The translations under genes were made by a program, and so were the position numbers. The notes beneath the pieces are model-generated. The model ran no database searches, was not told the DNA's origin, and saw only the letters and a program-made list of their open reading frames with translations. A stretch of 64,000 nucleotides of DNA from Pelomonas margarita (GTDB taxonomy: Bacteria; Pseudomonadota; Gammaproteobacteria; Burkholderiales; Burkholderiaceae_C): positions 186,001 to 250,000 of the forward strand of contig NZ_JBIGHW010000006.1 of the NCBI RefSeq assembly GCF_043555875.1, given 5' to 3'. This document shows positions 51,985 to 59,780 of the stretch, piece by piece (position 1 is the stretch's first letter; every line of letters begins with the position of its first letter).

Positions 51985-52318
51985 CGACGCACCTCAGCCC
52001 AGGTGCCGGCCATGGCAAGGGCGTCAGAGGCGTGGAAGGGCACGGTCATAGGGGCGCAGCATAGCGGTGCCAGAGTGGCAGCTTGATGAGAGTTTTCAGC
52101 ATTGAGCCTCACGACCGGATGCGCCGGCGGTCGCCGGACCCGAGGAGGCACAGAGGGACAGACGCCATCGCACGCCCGACTGCGACAGCGCGCCCGCCTA
52201 GGACTTTCCTGCCTCCAGGGGGCATGGCCTTCGCGGATACTGCCGGCCGCTTGCGCGTGCGCCCCACGGGAGCCCGCCGCAGCCACTGCACTGGAAAACC
52301 GCGCCTGAAGGATCTGTG
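51985..52318. promoter_or_regulatory. Divergent intergenic region between the giant-gene operon and the export operon
   Basis: 334 bases with no credible gene; small overlapping frames here are shadows. It should hold promoters for both directions. It contains the GAGGTG ribosome-binding site of the giant gene (51990-51995), a TGCCA-GAG-TGGCA inverted repeat (52068-52080) and an AT-richer patch around 52083-52105. I could not identify a confident -35/-10 pair on either strand. Confidence 0.55.
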
Positions 52319-53056
52319 ATGTTTGAGAAAGTCGTCCCCGTCAACCGTGAGCGCCACGCCCGCACCCGCATCAAGGAGATCACGGGTTTCGGTTTCGCGA
52401 AGGACTTCCACATCGCCTACCTGACGATGCACGAGTTCGCCCGCGCCTCCGCGGTCTACCCCATCGTGTTCGTCGAGGACAAGGAGAAGGACGCCTTCCG
52501 CCCCGTCACGCTGCTGGGGCTGGATGCCGGCGAGAACCTGTTCATCGGCGAAGCCGGCAAGTGGGAGGCGAGCTACATCCCCGCCATCATCCGCCGCTAC
52601 CCCTTTGCCCTGGCCGGCAACGGCACCGAGGGCCACTTCACCATCTGCCTGGACGAAGCCAGCGACCTGGTCAGCGTGGACGGCAAGGACGGCGAAGGCA
52701 GCCCGCTGTTTGATGACAAGGGCGAGCCCACGCAGGTCATCGAGAACGTCAAGCGCTACCTGTCCGAGCTGCAGCAGATGGACCAGGTCACGCTGGCGTT
52801 CTCCAAGATGCTGGCCGAGCTGAACATGTTCACGCCGCTGCAGATGCGCGTGCGCGAGGGCGACCGCGAGAAGAACATCGCCGGCTGCTGGGTCGTCAAC
52901 GAAGAGCGCCTGAACAACCTGTCCAACGACAAGTTCCTGGAGCTGCGCAGCAAGCGCTTCCTGCCGGCCATCTACGCGCAGCTGATGTCGCTGGCGCAGA
53001 TCGAGCGCCTGATGCAGCTGAAGGACAAGCGCCTGGCGCCGCAGAAGGGCGCCTGA
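52319..53056 (+). CDS. SapC family protein
   Basis: 245 residues, the typical length of the SapC family (named after the gene beside the S-layer protein secretion genes sapDEF of Campylobacter fetus). Family features include the N-terminal VPVNRERHARTRI, FAKDFHIAYLTMHEF, VYPIVFVED, NLFIGEAGKWEASYIPAIIRRYPFAL and a C-terminal QLMSLAQIERL segment. No signal peptide or membrane segment, so probably cytoplasmic. A GTG lies immediately before the ATG; I chose the ATG at 52319 because AAGGA is 7 bases upstream. First gene of the export operon; its stop overlaps the start of the TolC-type gene (TGATG). The molecular function of SapC is not known. Confidence 0.88.
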   Translation: MFEKVVPVNRERHARTRIKEITGFGFAKDFHIAYLTMHEFARASAVYPIVFVEDKEKDAFRPVTLLGLDAGENLFIGEAGKWEASYIPAIIRRYPFALAGNGTEGHFTICLDEASDLVSVDGKDGEGSPLFDDKGEPTQVIENVKRYLSELQQMDQVTLAFSKMLAELNMFTPLQMRVREGDREKNIAGCWVVNEERLNNLSNDKFLELRSKRFLPAIYAQLMSLAQIERLMQLKDKRLAPQKGA

Positions 53057-54705
53057 TGCGCCCGCGCACCGCGGCCTGGCGCCATGCCCTCGGCGCGGTG
53101 GCCGCGGCAGCGGCCTGCGCCGGGCCGGCGTGGGCGGGGCTGCCCGGCTCGCGCACGGCCGCCGGCACGGATGGCAGTGCCGCCGAGATCTCGCTGGACT
53201 TCGCGCCCGCGCCCATGGGCTACATCCCCTATGTGCCGGCCCCCAAGGCGCCGGCGCAGCGCCCTGCCCGCCTGGACGCCAAGACGCTGGCTCAGCTCGC
53301 GCTGGAGCAGAACGCCGAGGTGCTGTATGCGCGGCTGCAGTCGCGCGTGTCCGAGCAGGCGGCCGAGGCCGAGAGCGGGCTCTACCTGCCCGTGGCCTAT
53401 GCCAACCTGCGCCGCGAGGGCCGCAACCGCCAGCGCACCGTCGAGGAACGCCTGACGGCCGCACTCGGCGGCATCACGCGCCTGAACGAGAGCGTGCTGG
53501 CTGGCGAGACTGGCGTGCGCGTCAAGGCGCCCAGCGGCGCCGAGGTGGCACTGGCCTGGCGGGCCAACCAGCGGCGCAACAACGTAATCGGCTCCGCCAC
53601 CTTTGCCACCAGCGACGCCGAGGCGACCGGCGCGCTGGTGCTGTCTCTGCGCCAGCCGTTGCTGCGCGGCGCGGGGCGCGACGTCGTCGAGACCGACCTG
53701 CGCGTGGCCCGCCACGAGCGCGAGATCGGCACCTGGCAATTCCGCCAGCAGGTGCTGCGCATCGGCAGCGAGGCGCTATCCACCTACTGGCAGCTGTGGC
53801 GGGCCCGCGAGACGCAGGCCCTGCGCCGCGCCGCGCTGGACAACGCCCAGGAGGCGCTGGGCGACGTGAAGAGCCGCGTCGACGGCGGCCGGCTGCCGCC
53901 GGCGGCGCTGGACGAATCCAGCGCCGTGCTGTCGGCCCGCCGCGCCGAGCTGGCGCGCGGCCAGCAGGCGCTGTTCGACGCCGAGGCCCGCGTGCGCGTG
54001 CTGCTGGACCTGCCGCCGCAGGACGGCGGCTGGGACCTGGCCGAGCCCGAGCCCGAATCTGCCCCGCCCGCCCGCGGGCTGGCCGCGCTGGCTGAACGCC
54101 TGCCCGACGTGGAGGCCGCCTGGCCGCCGCTGCGCATGGCGCAGCTCAAGCGCGAGCAGGCCGACGCGCGGCTGCGCCTAGCCCACAGCAAGAAGCTACC
54201 GGCGCTGGACGTGCAGGCCAGCTACAGCAGCAACAGCCTGGTCTACGGCCCGCTGGATGCCGCCATCAAGGCCACGCAGGGCCGCAACCCAGACTGGACC
54301 GTCGGCGTCGCGATGGAGGTGCCGCTGGGCGGCGACCGCCGCGCCCAGGCCGAGTACCGCGCGCAGCAGCTGCGAGTGGAGCAGTCGGCGCTGGAGGTTC
54401 ACTCGGTGCGCCAGGCGCTGGCCAGCGACTACTTCAACCGCGCCGCGCAACTGGACGAGCTGCGCCGCGAACTGGCCCAGCTTCGCGACGAACTCAGCGC
54501 CCGCGAGCAGCTGGAGGCCGGCGTGCGCGAGCAGTTCACGCTCGGCGCCGCGCCGCGCAGCCGGCTGCTGCGCCTGCAGGCCGACGTGCTGGACGCCCGG
54601 CTGCGCCTGGTCGACGGCAACAGCCGCGTGGCCCTGGCACGCGTGGCCCTGCAACTGGTGGACGGCTCTCTGCTGGCCGCCCACGACGTCCGCATCGACG
54701 AATGA
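53056..54705 (+). CDS. TolC family outer-membrane efflux/secretion channel
   Basis: 549 residues. The signal peptide has a likely cleavage after AWA at about residue 27. The body has the two-fold OEP pattern of long amphipathic helices (LDAKTLAQLALEQNAEVLYARLQSRVSEQAAEAESG; LDESSAVLSARRAELARGQQALFDAEARVRVLLDLPPQ). It also has transmembrane strand-like stretches (VALAWRANQRRNN; ALDVQASYSSNSLVYG) and a final arm ending LQLVDGSLL. TolC proteins form the trimeric outer-membrane/periplasmic tunnel of type I secretion and efflux systems. One-base overlap with sapC (TGATG) and a 4-base ATGA overlap with the next gene indicate translational coupling. Confidence 0.9.
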   Translation: MRPRTAAWRHALGAVAAAAACAGPAWAGLPGSRTAAGTDGSAAEISLDFAPAPMGYIPYVPAPKAPAQRPARLDAKTLAQLALEQNAEVLYARLQSRVSEQAAEAESGLYLPVAYANLRREGRNRQRTVEERLTAALGGITRLNESVLAGETGVRVKAPSGAEVALAWRANQRRNNVIGSATFATSDAEATGALVLSLRQPLLRGAGRDVVETDLRVARHEREIGTWQFRQQVLRIGSEALSTYWQLWRARETQALRRAALDNAQEALGDVKSRVDGGRLPPAALDESSAVLSARRAELARGQQALFDAEARVRVLLDLPPQDGGWDLAEPEPESAPPARGLAALAERLPDVEAAWPPLRMAQLKREQADARLRLAHSKKLPALDVQASYSSNSLVYGPLDAAIKATQGRNPDWTVGVAMEVPLGGDRRAQAEYRAQQLRVEQSALEVHSVRQALASDYFNRAAQLDELRRELAQLRDELSAREQLEAGVREQFTLGAAPRSRLLRLQADVLDARLRLVDGNSRVALARVALQLVDGSLLAAHDVRIDE

Positions 54706-55505
54706 ACGCCTCTCCCCTGCTTCTCCTCTTCACGCTGACCACTGCGCCCGCGCTGGCTGCTGACTACGTCGGCATCGTCCACGCCCGCCACAAGCTGAGC
54801 TTGAGCCTGCCGGTCACCGGCATCGTCGCCAAGGTAGCCGTGGAGGCGGGCCAGCGTGTCGGCGCCGGCCAAACGCTGGTGCAGCTGGACGAGCGCCCGC
54901 AGGCGCTGGAGGAACAGCGCCGCCGCACACAGTTCGAAGACCAGAGCGAGCTGCGCGCCACCGAGGAACGCCTCAAGGTCGTGCAGCCGCTGGCCGAGGA
55001 CGCGCGCAAGCTGGCCGCCAGCCGCGGCGCCCTCAGCCGTGAGGACGCTGCCCGCAACGAGTTGGACTTCATCGCCACGCGGGGCCGCCTGGCCCAGCTA
55101 CAGGTGCAGAAGGCGCGCGAGAAGCTGGAGCTGCAGCTCGCCGAGGCCGACCGCCAACAGCGCCGGCTCGCCGCGCCGGTGGCCGGCGTGGTCACCAAGG
55201 TCGGCATCGATGTCGGCGAATGGGCCAAGCCCGGCGACACGCTGGTGGAGCTGGTGGATGCGTCGGTGCTACACCTGCGCGTCAACATCCCGGCAGCCGT
55301 GGCTCGTAAGCTCAAGGAGGGCCAGGCCTTGCCGGTGCACATCGACGGCGGCGAGGCCGTCAACGGCACGATCAGCCTGGTGTCGCCGGTGACGGACGCC
55401 GCCAGCGGCCTGGTGGAGGTGCGCGTGCGCTTTGCCAACACCGGTGGGCGCATCGCGGCCGGCAGCAAGGGCATCGTCAAGCTCGATGGGGGCGCGACAA
55501 AGTGA
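54702..55505 (+). CDS. Periplasmic adaptor (HlyD/RND membrane-fusion family)
   Basis: 267 residues, short for the family. The signal peptide has a probable cleavage after ALA (about residue 19). A lipoyl half-motif follows (LPVTGIVAKVAVEAGQRVGAGQTLVQLDERP), then a coiled-coil hairpin (about residues 66-145, rich in Glu/Arg/Leu/Gln), the second lipoyl half (APVAGVVTKVGIDVGEWAKPGDTLVELVD) and a beta-barrel portion. It has no N-terminal transmembrane helix, so it is a soluble or peripheral periplasmic adaptor. ATGA overlap upstream and GTGA overlap downstream. It probably docks on the TolC-type channel. Confidence 0.87.
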   Translation: MNASPLLLLFTLTTAPALAADYVGIVHARHKLSLSLPVTGIVAKVAVEAGQRVGAGQTLVQLDERPQALEEQRRRTQFEDQSELRATEERLKVVQPLAEDARKLAASRGALSREDAARNELDFIATRGRLAQLQVQKAREKLELQLAEADRQQRRLAAPVAGVVTKVGIDVGEWAKPGDTLVELVDASVLHLRVNIPAAVARKLKEGQALPVHIDGGEAVNGTISLVSPVTDAASGLVEVRVRFANTGGRIAAGSKGIVKLDGGATK

Positions 55506-57436
55506 ACGCCCCCGGCGTCGTGACCGCCCTGCCCGCGCTCGGCGCCCGCGAGCTGGTGCTGGCGCTGCACGCGCTGCGCAGCGCCAGCGTCCAGCCCGAC
55601 TACGCGGCCCAGGTGGTGGCCGCGCTGGCGCGGCTGATGCGCGCGCAACAGGGCTGGTGGCTCACTGAGGCCGGCAGCGGCTGGCAGCTGCGCGCCGAAG
55701 CCAGCGACGCGGCGGCGGCCGGTGATGCCGCGCCCGACCCGCTGCGCCCCGAGTTCGGCGCCGACCTGCTGGCGCTGGCCCAGCGCGCCCGCACGCAGGG
55801 CTTTGCCAGCCTGCCGCAGCGCTCGACCCAGGGCAGCACGCAGTGGCTGGTGGCCGTGCGCCCCGAGCGCGCACCCGAGGATCTATGGCTGCTGTGCCTG
55901 CCCGACCGCGAGCGCCCGCACCTGAACGAGCTGGTGCTGCGCGCACAGCTGGTGGCCGACCTGCCCGCGCCGGGCGAAGTACCGAATGAACCGCCGGCCG
56001 CCACCATGGCGACCGACGCACCGCTGCACACCTGGGCGCCGCTGCTGGACGCGGTGCTGTTCGCGCAGCGGCACGAGGGTTTCGAGCCGGCCGCGCTGGC
56101 CTTGGTCAACGCGCTGGCCAGCACACTGGGCGCGCAGCAGGTCGCTTTAGGCTGGCGGGCCGAGGCGGGCGCGCCGGTGCGCCTGGTGGCGCTGAGCCAC
56201 CGCGACAAGCTGGATCGCTTTGCCCACGCCGTGGTGCTGACCGAAGGCGCGCTGGACGAGGCGCTGGACCATGAGGACGGCGTGCGCCTGCCCGCCGTGC
56301 AGGCCGCCGAGCCCGCCGGCACGGCGCTGGTGGCCGCCGACGACGCGGCCACGCCACTCGCGCTGCCAGCCCACCGGCTGCTGCAGCAGTCGCTGGGCGA
56401 GGTCAGCCTGACCTCGTTGCCACTGGCCAGCGGCCACAGCGCACCGCGCGCGGCGCTGCTGATGGTGTTCGACGGCGCGCCGCTGGCCGCCGACCAGCTG
56501 GCCCGGCTGCTGCTGGCGCTGCGTGTGGCCCTGCCCTGGCTGGAGACGCTGCACTGGCGCGAGCGCTCGCTGCCCTCGCGCGCCCGCGACGAGCTGCGCC
56601 AGCGCGCGCGCCTGTGGCTAGGCCCGCAGCACCTGGGCCTGAAGCTGGGCAGCGGCGTCGCCGCACTGGCGCTGCTACTGGCGCTGTTTGTGGACTGGGA
56701 CTACCGCGTCGGCGCCAGCGCGCAGCTGGCGACGGACAGCACGCGCATCCTGTCGGCGCAGTTCGACGGCCGCGTGGAGGAGGCGCGCGTCAGCGCCGGC
56801 CAGCAGGTCAAGGCCGGCGAGGTGCTGGCGCAGCTGGACGTGCGCGACCTGCAAAACCAGGCGGCCGACGCCCGCGCCGAGGTGCAGCGCTACACCGCCG
56901 AGGCTGACAAGGCCCGCGCGGTCGGTGCGCTGGCCGAGGCCGAGGTGGGCAACGCCCGCACGGCGCAGGCGCAGGCACGGCTGGCTCGCACGCTGGAGTT
57001 GATCGAGCTGGCGGCCAACCGCGCGCCCTTCGACGGGGTCGTCGTGGAAGGCGAGAAGCGCGAGCTGCAGGGCGCGCCGGTGCGCAAGGGCGACAAGCTC
57101 TACCGGCTGGCCCGCGTGGAGAAGCTGTACGCCACGCTGCAAGTGCCCGAGCGCGACGCGGCCCAGCTCCAGCCCGGCGCGCTGGGCGAGCTGACGCTGA
57201 TGACGCGCCCCAACGAGAAGATCCCGCTGCGCGTGGCCTCGGTCATCCCAGTGGCGCAGATCAAGGGCCAGGAAGGCAACCAGTTCATGGTGCGCGCCGA
57301 ACTGCTGGCACCGCCGGCCGACTGGTGGCGCCCGGGCATGAGCGGCAATGCCCGCATCGACGCCGGTGAGCGCCGCATCATCTGGGTGCTGACGCATCGC
57401 TTCGTCGACCAGCTGCGGCTGTGGTTGTGGTGGTGA
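55502..57436 (+). CDS. GAF-like domain / HlyD adaptor fusion
   Basis: 644 residues, GTG start overlapping the previous stop (GTGA). Residues about 175-340 look like a GAF domain (ALALVNALASTLGAQQVALGW, VRLVALSHRDKLDRFA), preceded by another region of similar composition. A single transmembrane helix lies at about residues 379-400 (GSGVAALALLLALFVDW). The C-terminal third is an HlyD adaptor: lipoyl half (LSAQFDGRVEEARVSAGQQVKAGEVLAQLDVRD), coiled-coil hairpin, second half (ANRAPFDGVVVEGEKRELQG) and barrel. Topology should put GAF in the cytoplasm and HlyD in the periplasm, joining a possible sensor to the channel. Confidence 0.82.
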   Translation: MNAPGVVTALPALGARELVLALHALRSASVQPDYAAQVVAALARLMRAQQGWWLTEAGSGWQLRAEASDAAAAGDAAPDPLRPEFGADLLALAQRARTQGFASLPQRSTQGSTQWLVAVRPERAPEDLWLLCLPDRERPHLNELVLRAQLVADLPAPGEVPNEPPAATMATDAPLHTWAPLLDAVLFAQRHEGFEPAALALVNALASTLGAQQVALGWRAEAGAPVRLVALSHRDKLDRFAHAVVLTEGALDEALDHEDGVRLPAVQAAEPAGTALVAADDAATPLALPAHRLLQQSLGEVSLTSLPLASGHSAPRAALLMVFDGAPLAADQLARLLLALRVALPWLETLHWRERSLPSRARDELRQRARLWLGPQHLGLKLGSGVAALALLLALFVDWDYRVGASAQLATDSTRILSAQFDGRVEEARVSAGQQVKAGEVLAQLDVRDLQNQAADARAEVQRYTAEADKARAVGALAEAEVGNARTAQAQARLARTLELIELAANRAPFDGVVVEGEKRELQGAPVRKGDKLYRLARVEKLYATLQVPERDAAQLQPGALGELTLMTRPNEKIPLRVASVIPVAQIKGQEGNQFMVRAELLAPPADWWRPGMSGNARIDAGERRIIWVLTHRFVDQLRLWLWW

Positions 57437-57626
57437 ACATGAAGCCCCTTGCCCAGCCTCTCCTTGCTGAACGCAGGCGTGCCCGGTCGGCCCCCCGAGG
57501 GGACGGCGATGCTCGCGGTGTCGAGCCGCGAGCACATCGCCCGCGCAGGCCGGCTTGGGAGCGGCCCGGCGCTCGGCCTGCCACCGCCACGTGCCGTGCA
57601 TGCACCGAGGCAAGTGGGCCACGAGC
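57437..57626 (+). repeat. Structured intercistronic gap, possible REP-like element
   Basis: A 190-base break in an otherwise overlapping operon. It holds a perfect 9-bp hairpin TGCTCGCGG / CCGCGAGCA with a 7-base loop (57510-57534) and a CCCC-CGA-GGGG snapback just before it (around 57493-57502). No T-tract follows. The pattern resembles palindromic intergenic repeats common in Burkholderiales genomes; no second copy was recognised in this window. Confidence 0.45.
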
Positions 57627-59780
57627 ATGACCCAGGGCACGCTCAGCGACAGCTGGTACCAAGTCGCGCAGTCCCGCGTCGCGCTGCTGCCGACGGTCGA
57701 AGCCCAGGCCCAGCGCTACCGCGGCCAGCCCTGGGTGCTGCTAGAGGACGGCTACTCGCACCGCTTCTTCCGCGTCACGCCTCAGGCCTACGAATTCCTG
57801 CGCGCGCTGGACGGCGAGCGCACCGTCGACGAGGTCTGGCAAGACCTGGCCCGGCGCCACCCCGAAGGCACGCCCGGCCAGGAGGACGTGGTGCGCTTGC
57901 TGTCGCAGCTGCACCTGTCCAGCCTGCTCTACTTCAAGGAGCAGCCGCATGCCGACGCGATCGTCGAGCGGCTGCGCAAGCAGCGCTCGCGCGAGTTCAT
58001 GGGCAAGCTGCTGTCCTTCATGTTCTGGCGCTTCCCGCTGTTCGGGCTGGATCGGTGGCTTGACCCAATCCTGCCCTTCATCCGCGCCTGCACCGGCCGC
58101 CTGGCCGGCGCCGTCTGGCTGGCCGTGGTGGCCTGGGGTGCGATCACCGCGTTCGAGCACTGGGGCGCCATCGGCAACGGCAGCGAGGGGCTGCTGTCGC
58201 TGTCCAACCTGCCCTGGCTCTACCTCGCCACAACGCTGGTGAAGGTGGTGCACGAGCTGGCGCATGCCTTCGTCTGCAAGCGCTACGGCGGCCAGGTGCC
58301 GACCTTCGGCGTCATGGTGCTGGTGCTGGCGCCGCTGCCCTACGTGGACGCGTCGGCCAGCTGGGGACTGCGCAACAAATGGCAGCGCGCCTACGTCGGC
58401 GCGGCCGGCATGCTGGCCGAGCTGTTCCTGGCCGCCATCGCCTGCGTGGTGTGGGCCGCCACGGCCGACGGCACGGTGCACAGCATGGCCTTCAACGTGA
58501 TGATCGTGGGCTCGCTGTCCAGCCTGATCTTCAACGGCAACCCGCTGCTGCGCTACGACGCGTACTACATCCTGTCTGATCTGGTGGAGATGCCCAACCT
58601 CTACCAGAAGGCCCAGGCGCAGTGGCTGCACTACGGCAGCAAGCACCTGTTCGGCCAGCGCGAGCACCCCGAGCCCGCGCAGGACCGCCACGAGCGCGCC
58701 TGGTACACCGGTTACGGCGCGCTGGCCTTCCTGTACCGCTGGGTGGTGACGCTGGGCGTGCTGATGTACGTGGCCGACCAGTGGTTCGGCATCGGCGTCA
58801 TCATGGCCATCACCACCGTCATCACGATGGTGCTGATGCCCGCCGCCAAGCTGTGGTCATGGCTGCGCCTGGCCTCGGGCACGCTGCGCACGCGCGCCGT
58901 TGCGGCCATGGGCGGCATGCTGCTGGGGCTGTGGCTGCTGCTGTTCGTGCTGCCGCTGCCGCATGCACTGCGCCTGCCCGGCGTGCTGGAGGCGCGCCAG
59001 ACCAGCCCGCTGTACCTGCAGGCCGCCGCGCGGCTGCAGGAAATGCCGGTGCGCCACGGCCAGCGCGTCAAGCAGGGCGAACTGCTGGCCCGCTTCGACA
59101 GCCCCGAGCTGTCGCTGCAGCTGGAGCTGATCCAGGGCCAGATCGCCGAGACGCGCGCCCAGCTCGGCCTGGCGCTCAGCGGCACGCCGGCCGAGCTGGG
59201 CCCGCTGCAGGCACGGCTGGCAGCGTTGGAGGCGCGCCGCGCCGAGACCGAGAAGCTGCTCGCCTCGCTGGCCGTGCGCGCGCCGCAGGATGGCGAATGG
59301 GTGGCGCCGGCACTGCACGAGCGCCTGGGCGCCTGGGTGGACCGCGCCCAGCCCGTGGGCGAAGTGGTGGACCGCCGCGCGCTGCGCTTTGCCGCCGTGC
59401 TGCCGCAGGCCGACGCGGCCGAGCTCAGCGCGCTGCCGCCGGCATCCACCGCCCAGCTGCGCCTAGCCGGCCGGCGCGGCGACGCGCTGGACCTCGCCAG
59501 CCTGCGCATGGTGCCCTACCAGCGCCAGCGGCTGATGTCGCCCTCGCTAGGCTTCGGCGGCGGCGGTGAGGTGGCCATCCGCCCCGACGACAGCACCGGC
59601 ACGACGGCGGCCGAGGCCTTCTTCGAGATCCAGGCCGAGTTCAAACCGCAAGGCCTGCCGGCCGACCTCGCCCTGCACGGCATGAGCGGCGTGCTGCGCG
59701 TGCCCGTCGCCCCGAAGCCGCTGGGCAACCGGCTGGTCGCCAGCGTGCGGCAACTGATGCAGTCCCGCTATGGCCTCTGA
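57627..59780 (+). CDS. PqqD-like / M50 (site-2) metalloprotease / HlyD fusion protein
   Basis: 717 residues from the ATG at 57627 (alternatives at 57600 and 57555; no strong Shine-Dalgarno for any). Residues about 10-105 resemble PqqD (winged-helix, peptide-binding RRE fold): WVLLEDGYSHRFFRVTPQAYEFLRALDGERTVDEVW. A multi-pass membrane region follows with the zinc motif HELAH (209-213) and the distal motif NGNPLLRYDAYY (about 303-314, D311), as in M50 proteases. After another transmembrane cluster, the C-terminus (about 450-717) is a HlyD-type adaptor with lipoyl halves and a short hairpin. Possibly binds, cleaves and hands over the giant substrates at the inner membrane (inference). Confidence 0.85.
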   Translation: MTQGTLSDSWYQVAQSRVALLPTVEAQAQRYRGQPWVLLEDGYSHRFFRVTPQAYEFLRALDGERTVDEVWQDLARRHPEGTPGQEDVVRLLSQLHLSSLLYFKEQPHADAIVERLRKQRSREFMGKLLSFMFWRFPLFGLDRWLDPILPFIRACTGRLAGAVWLAVVAWGAITAFEHWGAIGNGSEGLLSLSNLPWLYLATTLVKVVHELAHAFVCKRYGGQVPTFGVMVLVLAPLPYVDASASWGLRNKWQRAYVGAAGMLAELFLAAIACVVWAATADGTVHSMAFNVMIVGSLSSLIFNGNPLLRYDAYYILSDLVEMPNLYQKAQAQWLHYGSKHLFGQREHPEPAQDRHERAWYTGYGALAFLYRWVVTLGVLMYVADQWFGIGVIMAITTVITMVLMPAAKLWSWLRLASGTLRTRAVAAMGGMLLGLWLLLFVLPLPHALRLPGVLEARQTSPLYLQAAARLQEMPVRHGQRVKQGELLARFDSPELSLQLELIQGQIAETRAQLGLALSGTPAELGPLQARLAALEARRAETEKLLASLAVRAPQDGEWVAPALHERLGAWVDRAQPVGEVVDRRALRFAAVLPQADAAELSALPPASTAQLRLAGRRGDALDLASLRMVPYQRQRLMSPSLGFGGGGEVAIRPDDSTGTTAAEAFFEIQAEFKPQGLPADLALHGMSGVLRVPVAPKPLGNRLVASVRQLMQSRYGL

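Noticed and set aside
45050..49730. CRISPR array
   Set aside because: The repeat unit is 468 bp, coding and in frame, with no spacers.
45271..51726. 6.5-kb plus-strand open frame opposite the repeat array
   Set aside because: Antisense shadow; its periodicity only mirrors the 468-bp repeats of the minus-strand gene.
13138..51984. Two-partner (TpsA) or autotransporter protein
   Set aside because: Haemagglutinin-like repeats suggest it, but there is no TPS domain at the N-terminus, no C-terminal barrel and no TpsB gene in the window.
57555..57626. Earlier start (57555) for the PqqD-M50-HlyD protein
   Set aside because: It would add 24 Arg/His/Cys-rich residues encoded by the structured intergenic element; the PqqD-like part starts just after the ATG at 57627.
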